A stretch of DNA of 64,000 bases from Agapetus fuscipes (GCA_951799405.1 OX637345.1:6696001-6760000); one strand, 5' to 3'. Numbered from the stretch's first letter, positions 29,231-40,319 are shown. Translations and numbers: made by a program. The notes: generated by a model from the sequence alone, not told the origin.

Positions 29231-29423
29231 CGAAAATGATCGTCCAGTTACCATCTACGCTTGAGATTCTATGTACGTCGTAGCAAAATTTGAGTTTGTG
29301 CTAGAAGTCTCCATACCCCCACAGATTCTTTCAATGGCAATAATTATTGTCTACTTATATTACTAATACCTACTGAATAATAATAAACTGTCCCATTCAC
29401 ACAATAATACGGAACGAAAAGGG

Positions 29424-29456
29424 CTTAAGCGTACTATATGTGCAGCTTAGTTGCGT
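29424..29456 (+). mobile_element. SINE-T1 3' terminus
   Basis: TACTATATGTGCAGCTTAGT then TGCG: the T1 end only. Confidence 0.65.
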
Positions 29457-29682
29457 ATTTTTTTGTTCATCCAATAACGCAACCCCTCTTCACAATTTTC
29501 GGTCGACTTTTCGCACAAACCTGTCCATGATCCCACTTGAGCCTTTTTTCTCTCCCTTGCAGACCATTTTATTTATCGCCTACCATTTTGGGGTTATACA
29601 CAGCAATCATATTTGTAAGAACCGCAAAAAAGGAAATTATGCGTTTATAGTCATTGATATATGAAAGTATTGCCTTGACCAA

Positions 29683-29912
29683 ATGTGGAAGGGAAAAGAG
29701 GAAATGGAAAACCAAGAAAAGTATGGCTGGATCAGATTGGTGAAATTGTGAAAGAATAGGATGTATGTACAAAGCGATTATAAAAGAAGGAAATGTACGA
29801 AAAAGGTGATGGATATGAATGAATTGAAAGAGGTATGCAACGATTGGAAAAAATGGACGCAAATCTGCAGAGGCTCTGGCTAATCCTAGCGGAATGGTGA
29901 CAGAGTTACCAT
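29683..29912 (+). pseudogene. LINE-R2 3' end
   Basis: KPRKVWLDQIGEIVKE-type coding with a stop, KRRKCTKKVMDMNELKEVC, then CTAGCGGAATGGTGACAGAG. Confidence 0.8.
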
Positions 29913-29937
29913 TGATACCTATATAGAAGTGGGATTT

Positions 29938-30022
29938 GTTCTTTGACTATTAGGTTGGTGTGAGGCGGACCCCCTTTGCTTTAAATACTTGTATCACTTC
30001 TGCTAATGCCACCCTGGTTTCA
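29938..30022 (+). mobile_element. SINE-S 5' fragment
   Basis: TCTTTGACTATTAGGTTGGT to GCTAATGCCACCCTGGTTTC. Confidence 0.65.
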
Positions 30023-30089
30023 AGTATATCTATATACATTTATGGCAAGTATTTTGAATGTTGGAAGTCCATTGGAGAAAAAGAAAATA

Positions 30090-30338
30090 AGATAGAGATT
30101 CGATGTTTATTTCTATCTGCAAACAAAATATTCACATCGTTTACTCAGCCTTCTCAAGAAATAAGAACTAGCTACCTCGGGATCTGGAAAATCCTCACTT
30201 CAACTGAAGTGGTTGGCGTTAGGCCGGCCCCCTTACCTGTAAAAGTAATAAATGAAAACGCCACATGCGTGTGGAACGTGTTTACCCATTCTGGGACAAC
30301 GTGGTTAGAAGTTTTTGTATTTATGCAGCTTAGTTACT
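30090..30338 (+). mobile_element. SINE-T1 body, headless
   Basis: TTTACTCAGCCTTCTCAAGA, CTGAAGTGGTTGGCGTTAGG, ending TATGCAGCTTAGTTA. Confidence 0.75.
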
Positions 30339-30490
30339 GGTCAAACATCTAGCGTGTATGTAAATAGGTTCGTTGGCAACCAATAACAAAGTATTAGTTA
30401 CCCTTTGCTCCAGTAACCAGACGTCCAATTTTTTTTTCTATTTGAAATGTGCAAAAAAGTTCACCTCATTTCCATTTCAAATAAAATAAT

Positions 30491-30738
30491 GTGACTAAGC
30501 TACATATACAGTGCAATTTCTTGCCGCAATCTTCCTGAAAGGATCGCATGTGGAGAGTAAAACCTACTTATTTTTACAGATAAGGACGCTGGCCTTACGC
30601 CAATCACTTTAGTTGAAGTGAGGGTTTCCCCGTTTCCGGGGGCTGGTACACTTACACCGCAACGGGAAATCATTTCTGACACCCTCGGCCTCGGTGGGAT
30701 TCGAACCCGAGCTCTCGGCATGGAATGCAAGCACTAAA
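30491..30738 (-). mobile_element. SINE-T1 copy, head truncated
   Basis: From GACTAAGCTACATATACAGT to GGATTCGAACCCGAGCTCTC (B box) and GGAATGCAAGCACTA; the A box is missing. Confidence 0.8.
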
Positions 30739-30782
30739 GTATCAAAATTCTCAATGGACTCACAACAACATCTATCAATAAT

Positions 30783-30959
30783 CTTAATCTAAATCTAAGC
30801 TGCAAAGATATGTATTATTTGAGATTCATATTAAATGCATTCCTTTGTAGGACAGACACGCATAATTTCGCGCTCACACATGCCGCATGTGGACCTACAA
30901 ATGAACATAAGCCCTGCAACTCTTGCCGACCTTCCCTGAAACAGGGGTGACATTGGCAA
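30783..30959 (-). mobile_element. SINE-S copy, 5' truncated
   Basis: CTAAATCTAAGCTGCAAAGA to GAAACAGGGGTGACATTGGC. Confidence 0.8.
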
Positions 30960-31443
30960 TCCATAGACAACAAAATTTCGACCTCCCACGGCCAGATTAC
31001 AAGGGATAAGGCAAACACATATTTTGCTACTGGTTACTGGTTGAAAATTGCCACATAAAAGCGGGACGTTTGCCCAACAAAAAAAACGATTATCAAATAA
31101 CTGCCGAGTTCATCGCGTTGATTTGATTTCTTGCTTGCTACTCCCCGATAAGCAGCACTAATCTAAGTTGCAAATACCGCGGATTGATGCTGCATTATCC
31201 CGGCTTATTGTCTTTGATTCGGCTCGTGCGTTTTGATTGCATCGGGGGCTCGTAAAAAGCCACTACCCCCATGGGACGAGGGATGATTGGGGTAGTTACC
31301 TACTTACAATATATAAAGCAACGTCATACGGGGATCATCCCACCTTTTTCTTTTTCTTCTCTGTCTTCTTTTTCAGTATAAGTTCCATTAAAGAATCTCT
31401 ACCATCATGGTTTATTCTTGTTCTTGTATATTCTTCTTCTAAA
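30960..31443. other. No gene recognised
   Basis: CCATAGACAACAAAATTTCG at 30961 recurs loosely at 63177 (CTATAGACAACAAAATTTG), perhaps a small repeat. The rest is unassigned. Confidence 0.35.
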
Positions 31444-31520
31444 AAATAATAATAATGATATTAGAATGATTTATTTGGTGAGCGCTGTTTTTGTATGTAT
31501 CACACCTCAAGAGCCCTCTG
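31444..31520 (-). mobile_element. SINE-T2 3' fragment
   Basis: TTATTTGGTGAGCGCTGTTT and CACACCTCAAGAGCCCTCTG behind an AAT-rich tail. Confidence 0.75.
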
Positions 31521-32379
31521 TTTCAATCGACTTTCGCTCCCACACAATTGCGGTTCAAATATGTCCCACCCATATGGACGCCTCTCGCGCAGTCTAGACA
31601 CTTAAATAGTGAACCGCTCCACGCACATCTACAGCTTTCGACACTATTCTAGTTCCACACTAACAAACTACGTGCCAAGTCACATGCACTCGCAAAAACT
31701 CACAGTAGACTATGCTGGAGGCGGACACACACACGCACACAAGCAACCCCACGAACTCATACATTCGTAACAATATCATATTATTTGTTTGATCTCGTGT
31801 AAGCGGACGATAGCATAACTATAGCAGGTGTTTGTGCGAATTATTGCCGATTCTTCGCACATATTTATTGCAAGCTCCAAATCCCAGGTCGCACAAAATT
31901 GCTCACAAATAGGGAGGGAAGAATATCAGAGGGGTGGAAATGTAGCGATGTACAGAAAAATACAAAAAAAAGAAGTTTCGTTTACCTGATGATGGTCGAA
32001 AAACATTTCTAATCTTTACAATAATATTGGAAATAAAACAGTGTTTCGAATAGAGAAAAAATATTTTCTTTATAGAAAAATAAAAGCTAATAGGATACAT
32101 AAGTATTTCGTCCCCTTAGTGCTTGTTTGTCCTACATATGTCCATCAGAGAAAATTTTGAATGAGCAATGTTTGTATGTGTACTAGACTAATGTGTCTTA
32201 TGAAAACTGGAAATTGATTTTAAAAATATTCAAAACAACTTTTACGTTATCGTATTTTACATTTTTTTCTCAGCTCAGGTTGTGAAGAATGTGATTCTTA
32301 AGATAATTTCATTGAAAGGTCATCTTTGAATCAAATGGATAAGCCAAACAAGCACTGAATGGACGATCCGTCCACAAAA
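31521..32379. other. Unassigned non-coding sequence
   Basis: A CA-rich patch (GACACACACACGCACACAAG, 31726) and long A+T-rich stretches; no repeat or gene recognised. Confidence 0.4.
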
Positions 32380-32456
32380 TCTTAAGGAATGGAAACCTTA
32401 TATTAAGAGGCTTTGAGCCCACCTAGCGGGATGGCAACAGAGTTACAGTTACAGCG
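32380..32456 (+). mobile_element. LINE-R2 3' terminus
   Basis: AGAGGCTTTGAGCCCACCTA, GCGGGATGGCAACAGAGTTA, CAGTTACAG. Confidence 0.7.
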
Positions 32457-32574
32457 TAATATATAAACTCAATAAAAGTTTGATTGACAGCTCAGCTACT
32501 GGCAAGGTTCGCCCAGCCTTCGGAATACATACTAACCTACTCAAATAACATGAGAGAAACCCTAGATCAAATAT

Positions 32575-32893
32575 TGTCCAATCCGTAGCTCAGTGGTAAC
32601 ACTGCGGACTCTGAATGGGGAAGGTTGTCGGTTCTAATCCCGGCGGAGCACAAAAAATATACCATTTATATTTTCAAATTTGCTCTTCGCTGGGTTGAAA
32701 AATTCATAAACCTTTACCAATGACCGGTCACCAAAGGTCCATACAGCCTTACAGCAACTGGTTCTTGCTTGAGTATTGGCGCTTTGTAGCGACGACCAAG
32801 CTCGTACACCTCTGCGACACTACAACAAGTGTCATAGACCCATATAGTCTCTAGAATCTAGGGAGTTTCCCGCACAGGATTTATTAACACAAA
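32575..32893 (+). mobile_element. SINE-T2b copy
   Basis: Head CAATCCGTAGCTCAGTGGTA, B box CGGTTCTAATCCCGGCGGAG, body CTCTTCGCTGGGTTGAAAAA and the T2b end (AAGTGTCATAGACCC, GGGAGTTTCCCGCACAGGAT). Confidence 0.8.
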
Positions 32894-32942
32894 TGTTATT
32901 GGGGTAAGGCCGACCGCTTCAACTGTACAAATAATTGGGTTA

Positions 32943-33231
32943 ATGTTGAAAGAATGGATTACGAAAAACTCACAATGTGTAGGTATATACAGAGGAAATG
33001 TAAAAGGAAACAGAGAAAAGATAAGACCAATTAAAGTATGGGTGGATCAGATTGGTGAAATAGTATAAGAACGGGATTTACAAAGCAAACGTAATAGAAG
33101 GAAATGTACGGAAAAGGTGATGGATGTCGATGAATTGGTAGAGGTATGCAAGGATAAAAAAAAAATGAGTCAACTCTGCAGAGGCTCTAGCCACCCCTAG
33201 CGGATTGGCGACAACGTTACAGTTGAAGTTA
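32943..33231 (+). pseudogene. LINE-R2 3' end
   Basis: ERMDYEKLTMC-like start, PIKVWVDQIGEIV, KRCTEKVMDVDELVEVCKD-type end with stops, then CTAGCGGATTGGCGACAACG. Confidence 0.75.
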
Positions 33232-33429
33232 CAAACGTAAGAAACGCAATGTCGTTTAGTCTTAGGTGGTTGTAATAGGTACTTTCAGCAAACGTCGTAA
33301 TCTTATGTAAATTGCATGTATGTATGCGCTAACTTGGCAGTGTATGCTAATTTAACTAGCGTTTGTGTATCGCCAAGCAAAGCCGGGGACTTAATGTCAT
33401 ATGTGAGCCGTAGAGAGCATTAAACAGTA

Positions 33430-33688
33430 AGTACGCTACTAAGCTACACATATAGTGCAACTTATTGCCGCGGTTTCTCCGAAGGGGTCGCATACAGCGA
33501 GTGGAATCTGTGGAAACCGGCCGGCCTTACGATGTGGAGGTGTCTCAGCCCCCGAGAGGACTGGTACTCATTTCTTATTAAGGCAGAGTAAACCTTGCCG
33601 TTATTTTATTTTGGGTTTGAAATAAACGCCAATATGAGAAATCATTTTTGACACCCTCGGCGGAATTCGAACACGAACCCGAGCTTCA
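33430..33688 (-). mobile_element. SINE-T1 copy, head truncated
   Basis: GCTACTAAGCTACACATATA, CCGCGGTTTCTCCGAAGGGG, ACACCCTCGGCGGAATTCGA. Confidence 0.75.
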
Positions 33689-33764
33689 TTATTTAATATT
33701 TTAATCAATTTTTCATTAATAATTATTTAATGACATCTGTTGAACAAGAACTATTGTCGATAGG

Positions 33765-33851
33765 ACACGTCGCAGGCGGAGTTTGAACCGGCGCTAGTGT
33801 CAATAGTGCAAATTCGAGCGATCACGCGTTACCCCTCGACCACCCTAGCGA
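33765..33851 (-). other. tRNA-like sequence with paired ends
   Basis: On the minus strand the ends GTCGC and GCGAC pair, a D-arm-like TGGTCGAGGGGTAACGCG follows, then a long variable region and the B box GCCGGTTCAAACTCC. The class II (Ser/Leu-like) layout is suggestive but the anticodon stem is poor, so a pseudogene or SINE head is likelier than an active tRNA. Confidence 0.4.
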
Positions 33852-34368
33852 CACATTCTTGGTGTCACATTCATGTTAGCTACAATAATTAAAATAATGG
33901 TATTATTAATGAAAAGAGGAAGGAAGTCTATTAAATGCGAATAATTAAGGAATTTAATAGACAAAAATACCTTTCTGACAACTTGCTCAAATATGCACAG
34001 ATGAAAGTATATTTTTTGTTATATTTCTCAGCCTTCATCTTCCCCTCTCGCCCACTTTCTGTTACGGCAGACTTGCTGCCGGAAGCCCTCAGGAAGGCAT
34101 TAGCAGTTAGTGGTGGAGGGGGCGCTAAGCTACCGCCCCCTCAGTCATATACCGCCCACTTCACCCACCCCCACCGCCCCCCCCAGCAACCGTATTTAAA
34201 TATTATAATGAAGAAACGGCAGTGGCGACAGGAAATCTAAATGCAAACTCACATCTCACTTATTTCAAACATGCTGGCGTTTCTGATGATTTTGTAAATA
34301 TTCACCTTTTCATGAACTTCAAAATCTTTTGTGACGATTTACCTTGTTTTCTGCATAGAATTTCCAAG
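33852..34368. other. No gene recognised
   Basis: Mixed sequence with a C-rich patch (CACCCCCACCGCCCCCCCCA, 34163) and no coding motif. Confidence 0.4.
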
Positions 34369-34500
34369 ATAGGTGGGCAGACAACGTTGAAGCCGACGCC
34401 GAAGTTCTGGGAGTGAGGGAACTATGGAGGGAAGCGGCACAAAACAGAGAGTCCTGGAGGATTGTGGTGCGGGAGGTCATGAGCCTTCAAGGCTTATGAG
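34369..34500 (+). pseudogene. LINE ORF2 C-terminus, third lineage
   Basis: One frame reads RWADNVEADAEVLGV, LWREAAQNRESWRIVVREV and MSLQGL before a stop; the RES/RDEWR-+-+ tail with a final GL is a common end of non-LTR ORF2 proteins. An AAAGTAAAAAGTAAAG tail follows. Confidence 0.65.
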
Positions 34501-34627
34501 CCGAAGAAAGTAAAAAGTAAAGTATTTCCAAGAAGACCAACATCATTTGAGAATGAAAAACAGCAAAAGGGTTCTGCTCTTTTCGATTAATGCCATTACC
34601 AACCAACGACATTTCATTTTTATTACG

Positions 34628-34935
34628 TCATAATAATAATACTATTAGTATGATTTATTTGGAGAGCGCTGTTTTTGTGTGAATCACACCTCAAGAGCCC
34701 TGTACGAGCTTGATCGTCGCTTGAGAAAAAGCCAATACTCAAGCAAAACATAGTTGCTGTAAGGCGGGATGGACCATTGGTGACCGGTCTTTGGTAAAGC
34801 TATGTGAATTTTTCAATCCAGCGAAAAGCATATTTGCAAATATAAATGGTTTAATTTTTGTGCTCCCCGGGGTCCGAACCCATAACGCTCCGTTTACTAG
34901 TCCCAAGCGTCACCACTCGACTACGGACCATTCGA
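34628..34935 (-). mobile_element. SINE-T2 full copy
   Basis: AATAATAATACTATTAGTAT tail, GGAGAGCGCTGTTTTTGTG, B box GGGGTCCGAACCCATAACG, head CACTCGACTACGGACC. Confidence 0.8.
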
Positions 34936-35211
34936 AAACCGTTTTTCTGTCCAAATTGCAAAAAATCAATGAAAACGTTGTGATAACTTACTTTTTCTTC
35001 TGCATAGCGTTTTCAAAATTACAAACTTATTATTTGGGAATGAAAAACAGACAAATGTTTCCGCATATTTCGATTCATGCCATTACCAACGAACGACATT
35101 CCATTTTTTACATAGTTTGTTACGTACTATCGCTGCATAGATTAGTAGTTGATCTGCAATGTTGTCTGTAAATCTTGATTGTTAATTTTTATTGCGATAT
35201 TTTATTATCAT

Positions 35212-35430
35212 TGCTCCTTGGTTTAAAGTCTAGTATGAGACTGACCACCATACTGAAACAAACGTTTCACTTTTTCAATGTCACCCTTGTTTCACGGAAG
35301 GTTGGCAGGAGTTTCACTAATTATGTTCATTTGAGATTTGTCTCACATTTAATTTTGTAAGTACACATGCTACTTGTGTGAGTGCAAACTTAGACGGATA
35401 CCTTTGCAACTTTGATTAAATTTATAGATA
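35212..35430 (+). mobile_element. SINE-S copy, diverged
   Basis: CTCCTTGGTTTAAAGTCTAG, CACTTTTTCAATGTCACCC, CCTTTGCAACTTTGATTAAA. Confidence 0.75.
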
Positions 35431-35755
35431 GATAGAAGTATACTAAATGTATGGCTCGGATATAGTTCACGTTACGCTACTGGAGCTTAAAGAGGCCACG
35501 GGATTCTCTAGTATTTTAAATAAAGGTGAACAGTGAACATCATCCAGGATAAAGGCGTCCTCTGTGTACATCCTCTTAACTATATGAATGTATATAACTA
35601 AACATACAACAGTTTATACTAAAAACATTAGTGCAAAACTTAAGGTTTTCGCAATTTTAGTACCAGTAACTTTGTCTTAATTTCACTCATGCTGGAAAAG
35701 ATTTCATAAATTGTGTTGATTTATCAACATCGTACGCTTACATTATCGTTTTGTG
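35431..35755. other. No feature recognised
   Basis: A+T-rich non-coding sequence. Confidence 0.4.
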
Positions 35756-35850
35756 ACCGGTCGATAGCACAGTTGGTAGAGTGCTTGCATTTCATACCGA
35801 GAGCTCGGGTTCAAATCCCACCGAGGGCGCCGGAAATGATTTCCCGTTTA
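35756..35850 (+). mobile_element. SINE-T1 head, cut by M2
   Basis: CCGGTCGATAGCACAGTTGG, B box GGGTTCAAATCCCACCGAGG, ATGATTTCCCGTTT; the M2 element begins there. Confidence 0.8.
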
Positions 35851-36071
35851 CTAGTTGCAAAACTTGAGTAAAGTAAAGTTTGCGGAAAGTATTAAAGAGT
35901 GATTTTCCCCAAAATCTGCCGTTTTTGATTCTTACACTTTATGGTCTTAGCAAAAGAGATACAGTGATGAAGAAAATCAAGTTCAAATAAACAAAAACGG
36001 CAGATTTTGGGGAAAACCACTCTTTAATACTTTCTGTAAACTTAACTTTACTCAAGTTTTGCAACTCGTAC
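35850..36071. mobile_element. M2 MITE-like element, copy 2
   Basis: Arms of about 80 bp (GCAAAACTTGAGTAAAGTAA, CCAAAATCTGCCGTTTTTG) around a centre that is the reverse complement of copy 1's centre, so the two copies are in opposite orientation. Confidence 0.75.
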
Positions 36072-36467
36072 TCACGTTACTGCCCACTGCATGCGCGCTA
36101 ATTTGATGAAACTGATCACATTGGGCTCTCTGCAGATGTCGTATGTCACATCTTAGATCTTCCTCTAAAATACATCCAATCTCAAATGCATGATTGACAA
36201 AGGTTTTCCATCACTGCCTCTAACATTAGCCGCTGGAAAATTTGCGTCGTAGAGACAAAATTCATCACCACTGAGAGCGTAATACAGTTTACCCTGGCTT
36301 TAAGCTCTAACACAGAGAGACAGGGACAGACAGACATATCAGAGAATGTTGGAGGGAGAGAGGTGATGTTTAAACGCTCTTAATAAGCTACTAAGATGAC
36401 AAAATGTAACTGTACTCTTGAACATGTCCAAATTCCACTGAGGGTGCAACCTCTTTATTTGTTTAGG
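36072..36467. other. No gene recognised
   Basis: Unassigned sequence between M2 and SINE-S; no motif of note. Confidence 0.4.
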
Positions 36468-36664
36468 CTAAATCTAAATCTAAATCTAAGCTGCAAAGAT
36501 ATGTATCATTTGAGATTCATATTAAATGCAGACATGCATAATTTCGCGCTTACACATGCCGCATGTGGACCTACAATAATAAAAAAAAACAACTCTAAAA
36601 TGAACATAAGCCCTGCAACTCTTGCCGACCTTCCCTGAAGCAGGGGTGACATTGGCAAAGTGAA
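36468..36664 (-). mobile_element. SINE-S copy, 5' truncated
   Basis: Tail of three CTAAAT units, AAGCTGCAAAGATATGTATC, then GCAGGGGTGACATTGGCAAA; a short deletion removes the CATTCCCACAAGC block. Confidence 0.8.
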
Positions 36665-36687
36665 CCAATTTTGCAATTTTGTGTTTT

Positions 36688-36914
36688 ACCCGAAAGGTTC
36701 GCATGTGGCGAGTTGAACTCATTTACTTTTAAAGGTAAGGGGCCTGTCCTTACACTAATCATTTCAATTGAAGCGGGGGTGTCCCAGCTCCCGAGGGGAC
36801 TGGTACTCATTTATCGTAAAGACTAAGTAAGCGTTGACGGTATTTTATTTTGTTTTTGAAAAAGCAACTGCAACGGGAAACAATTTCTGACTTCCTCGAT
36901 GGAATTCGAACCCG
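36688..36914 (-). mobile_element. SINE-T1 body and part of head
   Basis: CCCGAAAGGTTCGCATGTGG, CAGCTCCCGAGGGGACTGGT, GGAATTCGAACCCGC. Confidence 0.75.
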
Positions 36915-36923
36915 CAATTAACA

Positions 36924-37212
36924 AATACTTGTAACTGTAACTGTAACTCTGTCACTATTTCGCTATTTGCCTCCATGTTTTCCTTTCCTTGCATACCTCT
37001 TTCAATTCATTTATATCCATCACCTTTTTCATACATTTCCTTCTCTTACATTCGCTTAGGTAGTCAATCCCATTCTTTCCCAATTTCACCAATCTGATCC
37101 AGCCATACTTTTCTCGGTCTTCCCTTTCCTGTTTTCCCTTTCACATTTCCTCTGCATATACACATTGTAAGTATTTCATCATCCATTCTTTCTACACGTC
37201 CAAACCATCAAA
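36924..37212 (-). pseudogene. LINE-R2 3' end with tail
   Basis: CTTGTAACTGTAACTGTAAC tail; the minus strand encodes KGKTGKGRPRKVWLDQI-like and RKCMKKVMDINELKEVCK-like blocks. Confidence 0.8.
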
Positions 37213-37491
37213 CAAATAACAAATACATGAATTGGATTTTTTTTTTAATTTGTCAAATGTCGGAAATAAAGCACATCCACTTATTGCTACAATTTAATAG
37301 AGCCATCAAGATGAAAGCATAGGTAGAGGAACTCCGAGTAATAGATAGGTTGCCCAGAACTCCCAAATGTGCGGGCGGGGCCTTAATTACCGTGCTCTCA
37401 CGGCCTCCAGACGCCACGACGAGAGTTTAATAAAGGCCCAGTGGGCCCGGAACTTCAGACAGACGGAAATGGTGGGACGTTTGGGTCCAGG

Positions 37492-37658
37492 GCTGGAAGT
37501 CTCATCACCACGGTAATTCCTACCTACCGAATATCGGTAATATTTGTATGAAGACTAATCAGCTGTTCACTTGCGGCCATCTTGGATTGACAGGTCTTCA
37601 TTACAAATATCACCGATATTCGGTAGGTAAGAATTACCGTGGTGATGGGACTTCCAGC
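37492..37658. mobile_element. M1 palindromic MITE, copy 2
   Basis: GCTGGAAGTCTCATCACCAC to GTGATGGGACTTCCAGC, with the same centre as copy 1 (TTGCGGCCATCTTGGATTG). Confidence 0.85.
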
Positions 37659-37733
37659 CATGGTTGTCGAAAAATATGGAGTGGCCGTACACATAGCTTA
37701 TCAATCTGGTCGTGAGTATGGGACGAAAGAATT

Positions 37734-38152
37734 AAAGTTTGAGAGGAAACAATGAAAGTTTGAGAGGAAACAATGAAAGTTTGAGAGGAAACAATGAAAG
37801 TTTGAGGAGAAACAATGAAAGTTTGAGAGGAAACAATGAAAGTTTGAGAGGAAGCAGTGAAAGTTTGAGAGGAAACAATAAAAGTTTGAGAGGAAACAAT
37901 GAAAGTTTGAGAGGAAACAATGAAAGTTTGAGGAGTAACAATGAAAGTTTGAGGAGAAACAATGAAAGTTTGAGAGGAAACAATGAAAGTTTGAGAGGAA
38001 ACAATGAAAGTTTGAGAGGAAACAATGAAAGTTTGAGAGGAAACAATGAAAGTTTGAGGAGAAACAATGAAAGTTTGAGAAGAAACAATGAAAGTTTGAG
38101 AGGAAACAATGAAAGTTTGAGGAGAAACAATGAAAGTTTGAGGAGAAACAAT
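37734..38152. repeat. 21-bp minisatellite, 20 copies
   Basis: Unit AAAGTTTGAGAGGAAACAAT plus G, repeated exactly in register 20 times, mostly differing at AGAGG versus AGGAG. The unit has no stop codon in one plus frame (RGNNESL repeats) and two minus frames, so three long overlapping frames arise. No flanking gene structure supports translation. Confidence 0.95.
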
Positions 38153-38159
38153 CAGAGTA

Positions 38160-38477
38160 AAAAAAATGCAAGTTTGAATTTGGGTGTGAAAGTAAAGGTA
38201 TGATGTTTTATTTATTTTTTTTATTTATTTTATTAACGGACATAATAGTCCAATTACATAATTATATGAAAAAGTAATTACAGAAAATGACAAAGAAAAT
38301 AATATAATACAAGAATTAATATTACATAATAGCATAGGCAAATAAATACTTATACTTTCCTCAGCAAAACAAAGCTCTACGGAATTCAGATAGGCTCATG
38401 CCATGATGTGAATGATGTGATCAGATGCATTTATCTATGTACGTTCAAGGACATGCTCAAACCCTCCTCATACGGTG
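38160..38477. other. A+T-rich sequence
   Basis: Low-complexity TTTATT run and ATAGTCCAATTACATAATT-type sequence; no element identified. Confidence 0.4.
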
Positions 38478-38884
38478 GAAATGAAGCATTTGAGAAGCAT
38501 GACAGGAAAAACTCTCAAGGATAGAGGTAGGAATGAATGGGTAAAGAAAGAATGTAAGTTGAAAGAGGATGTGAAAGTTAAGGGACAAAATAATGTGATG
38601 AAATTATTTGGGCATGTGGAAAGAATGTATGATGATAGACTGACAAAGTATATATGTATAAAGAGGAAGTGTCAAAGGAAAAAGTGGTAAGATACGACCG
38701 AGAAAAGTATGGAGTGTTCAGATTGAGGAGATTGTGAAAGAATGGGATATACAAAGTGAGCGTAAAAGAAGAAAATGCATGAAAAAGGTGATGGATATGA
38801 ATGGATTGATAGAGATATGTAAGGATAAGAAGAAATGGAAGCAGCTCTGCAGAGGCGTTGGTCAACCGAGTTACAGTTACATTC
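38478..38884 (+). pseudogene. LINE-R2 3' end, longest copy
   Basis: About 400 bp: frames read MKHLRSMTGKTLKDRGRNEW, VMKLFGHVERMYDDRLTK, then KSMECSD-like decay of the RPRKVW block, WDIQSERKRRKCMKKVMDMN and KKWKQLCRGVGQP, then CGAGTTACAGTTACA. It extends R2 upstream into the region after the RT catalytic core. Confidence 0.8.
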
Positions 38885-39141
38885 TCATCTATCTAGTTTA
38901 ATTTTTTTAAATAAAATAAATATTTTAAAAAACCGAATCGTCTTTGTATCTTGAAATTACGAGAAGTGTACAAGCCAGACTATATATAAAACACCGTGTT
39001 TAGTGCATGTATATACAACCCCTAGGAAAAAGTGGCGAAACCTCGATAAAGGCAAATAGGTTATTCCGTACTTAAACTATTTCCAATCCGATTTTAAATT
39101 ATCTGAAATAATTTAAAGCCATTGAAGATCTTAAATATTTG

Positions 39142-39360
39142 CATGATTTATTTTGTGAGCGCTGTATCACACAAGCAAGACCTAATTGCTGTAAGGCTGG
39201 ATGGACCATTGATGACCGGAAATAAAGACACATGATTTTTTGATCTAGGGAGAAGCACATTTTGAAAATTTAAATAATTTTATTTCAGCTCCACTGGGAA
39301 TCAAACCCACGACCTCCTGATTACGAGTGCATAAAATTGACCATTAGACTTCCCAGTGGT
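39142..39360 (-). mobile_element. SINE-T2 copy with deletions
   Basis: TTATTTTGTGAGCGCTGTAT, GCTGTAAGGCTGGATGGACC, B box GGGAATCAAACCCACGACC, head ACCATTAGACTTCCCAGTGG. Confidence 0.7.
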
Positions 39361-39489
39361 CAAACTTGAAACGCAAATTAAGAAGTTAAATCAGCAAAAA
39401 ATAAAATTTACGTATTTTCTCAGTGGGCAAACGTCACACTTATATGGGGCTACCTAAAGCAATGTCCGCGGTTTTTTAGCAACCTATCT

Positions 39490-39605
39490 TACTTGATAAG
39501 CCTTCCACTATTTGAGAAAATATGTAGCTTTGCATGAGCGTCCATGTGCTTTGAGTCCTTCTGACACATAATACAGGACGGGTATAAAGAGGGCTTGAGA
39601 ATACA
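39490..39605. repeat. U1 dispersed repeat, copy 2
   Basis: TATGTAGCTTTGCATGAGCG and ACAGGACGGGTATAAAGAGG match 27610-27725. Confidence 0.65.
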
Positions 39606-39783
39606 ATTTGAATATGTTGAATCCATTAGGCATCTACAAGCACTATTTTTTACGATAAGTTAATATCTACTAGGTATTATTCCTTGGCTTATAGGTTCGT
39701 ATGAGTCTGACCACCCATTCTGTAAAGAATAGTTCACAGCGCCAATGTCATCCCTGTTTCAGGGAAGGTCGGCAAGAGATGTA

Positions 39784-40082
39784 GGTAACTTCTTGCCGCA
39801 TTATCCCCAAAGGGGTCGCATGTGGCGAGTGGAACCGATTTATTTTTACAGGTAAGGGGGCCGGCCTTACGCCAACCGCTTCAGTTGAAGTGGAGGTTTC
39901 CAAGCTCTCGAGAGGGCTGGTACTCATTTCTTGTGGAGGCTGAGTAAACCTTGCCGGTATTTTATTTTGGTTTTTGAAATAAACACCGAAACGGGAAATC
40001 ATTTCTGACACCCTCAGTGGGATTCGAACTCGAGCTCACGGCATGGAATGCGAGCACTCTACCAACTGAGCTATCGACCGGA
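39784..40082 (-). mobile_element. SINE-T1 near-complete, nested in SINE-S
   Basis: TAACTTCTTGCCGCATTATC through CACCGAAACGGGAAATCATT to the head CCAACTGAGCTATCGACCGG; the very 3' end is missing. Confidence 0.85.
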
Positions 40083-40212
40083 CTTGGATAGGGCTTATGT
40101 TAATTTGAGATTGGGTTTTTATATTGTAAGTCTGACTATCGTAAAACTGAGCTATCGACCGGACTTGGATAGGGCTTATGTTAATTTGAGATTGGGTTTT
40201 TATATTGTAAGT
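40064..40212. repeat. 81-bp tandem duplication across a T1/S junction
   Basis: AACTGAGCTATCGACCGGAC followed by TTGGATAGGGCTTATGTTAA occurs at 40064 and again at 40145. The two copies of about 67 bp appear identical, so the duplication is recent. Confidence 0.9.
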
Positions 40213-40319
40213 CAACATGCGGCATGTGTAAGCGTGATCTTATACGTGTTTGCTTGTGGGAATGCATTTAATATGAATCTCAAATGTAATTTATCTTTGC
40301 AACTTAGATTATGGAAATC

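Larger units (their letters stand above)
39675..40318 (+). mobile_element. SINE-S interrupted by SINE-T1
   Basis: CTTGGCTTATAGGTTCGTAT to GGTCGGCAAGAGATGTAGG, T1 insertion, then GGGCTTATGTTAATTTGAGA to ATCTTTGCAACTTAGATTAT. An 81-bp duplication covers the right-hand junction. Confidence 0.8.

Noticed and set aside
37701..38203. Three long overlapping reading frames on both strands
   Set aside because: They are produced by a stop-free 21-bp repeat unit; nothing else supports a protein.
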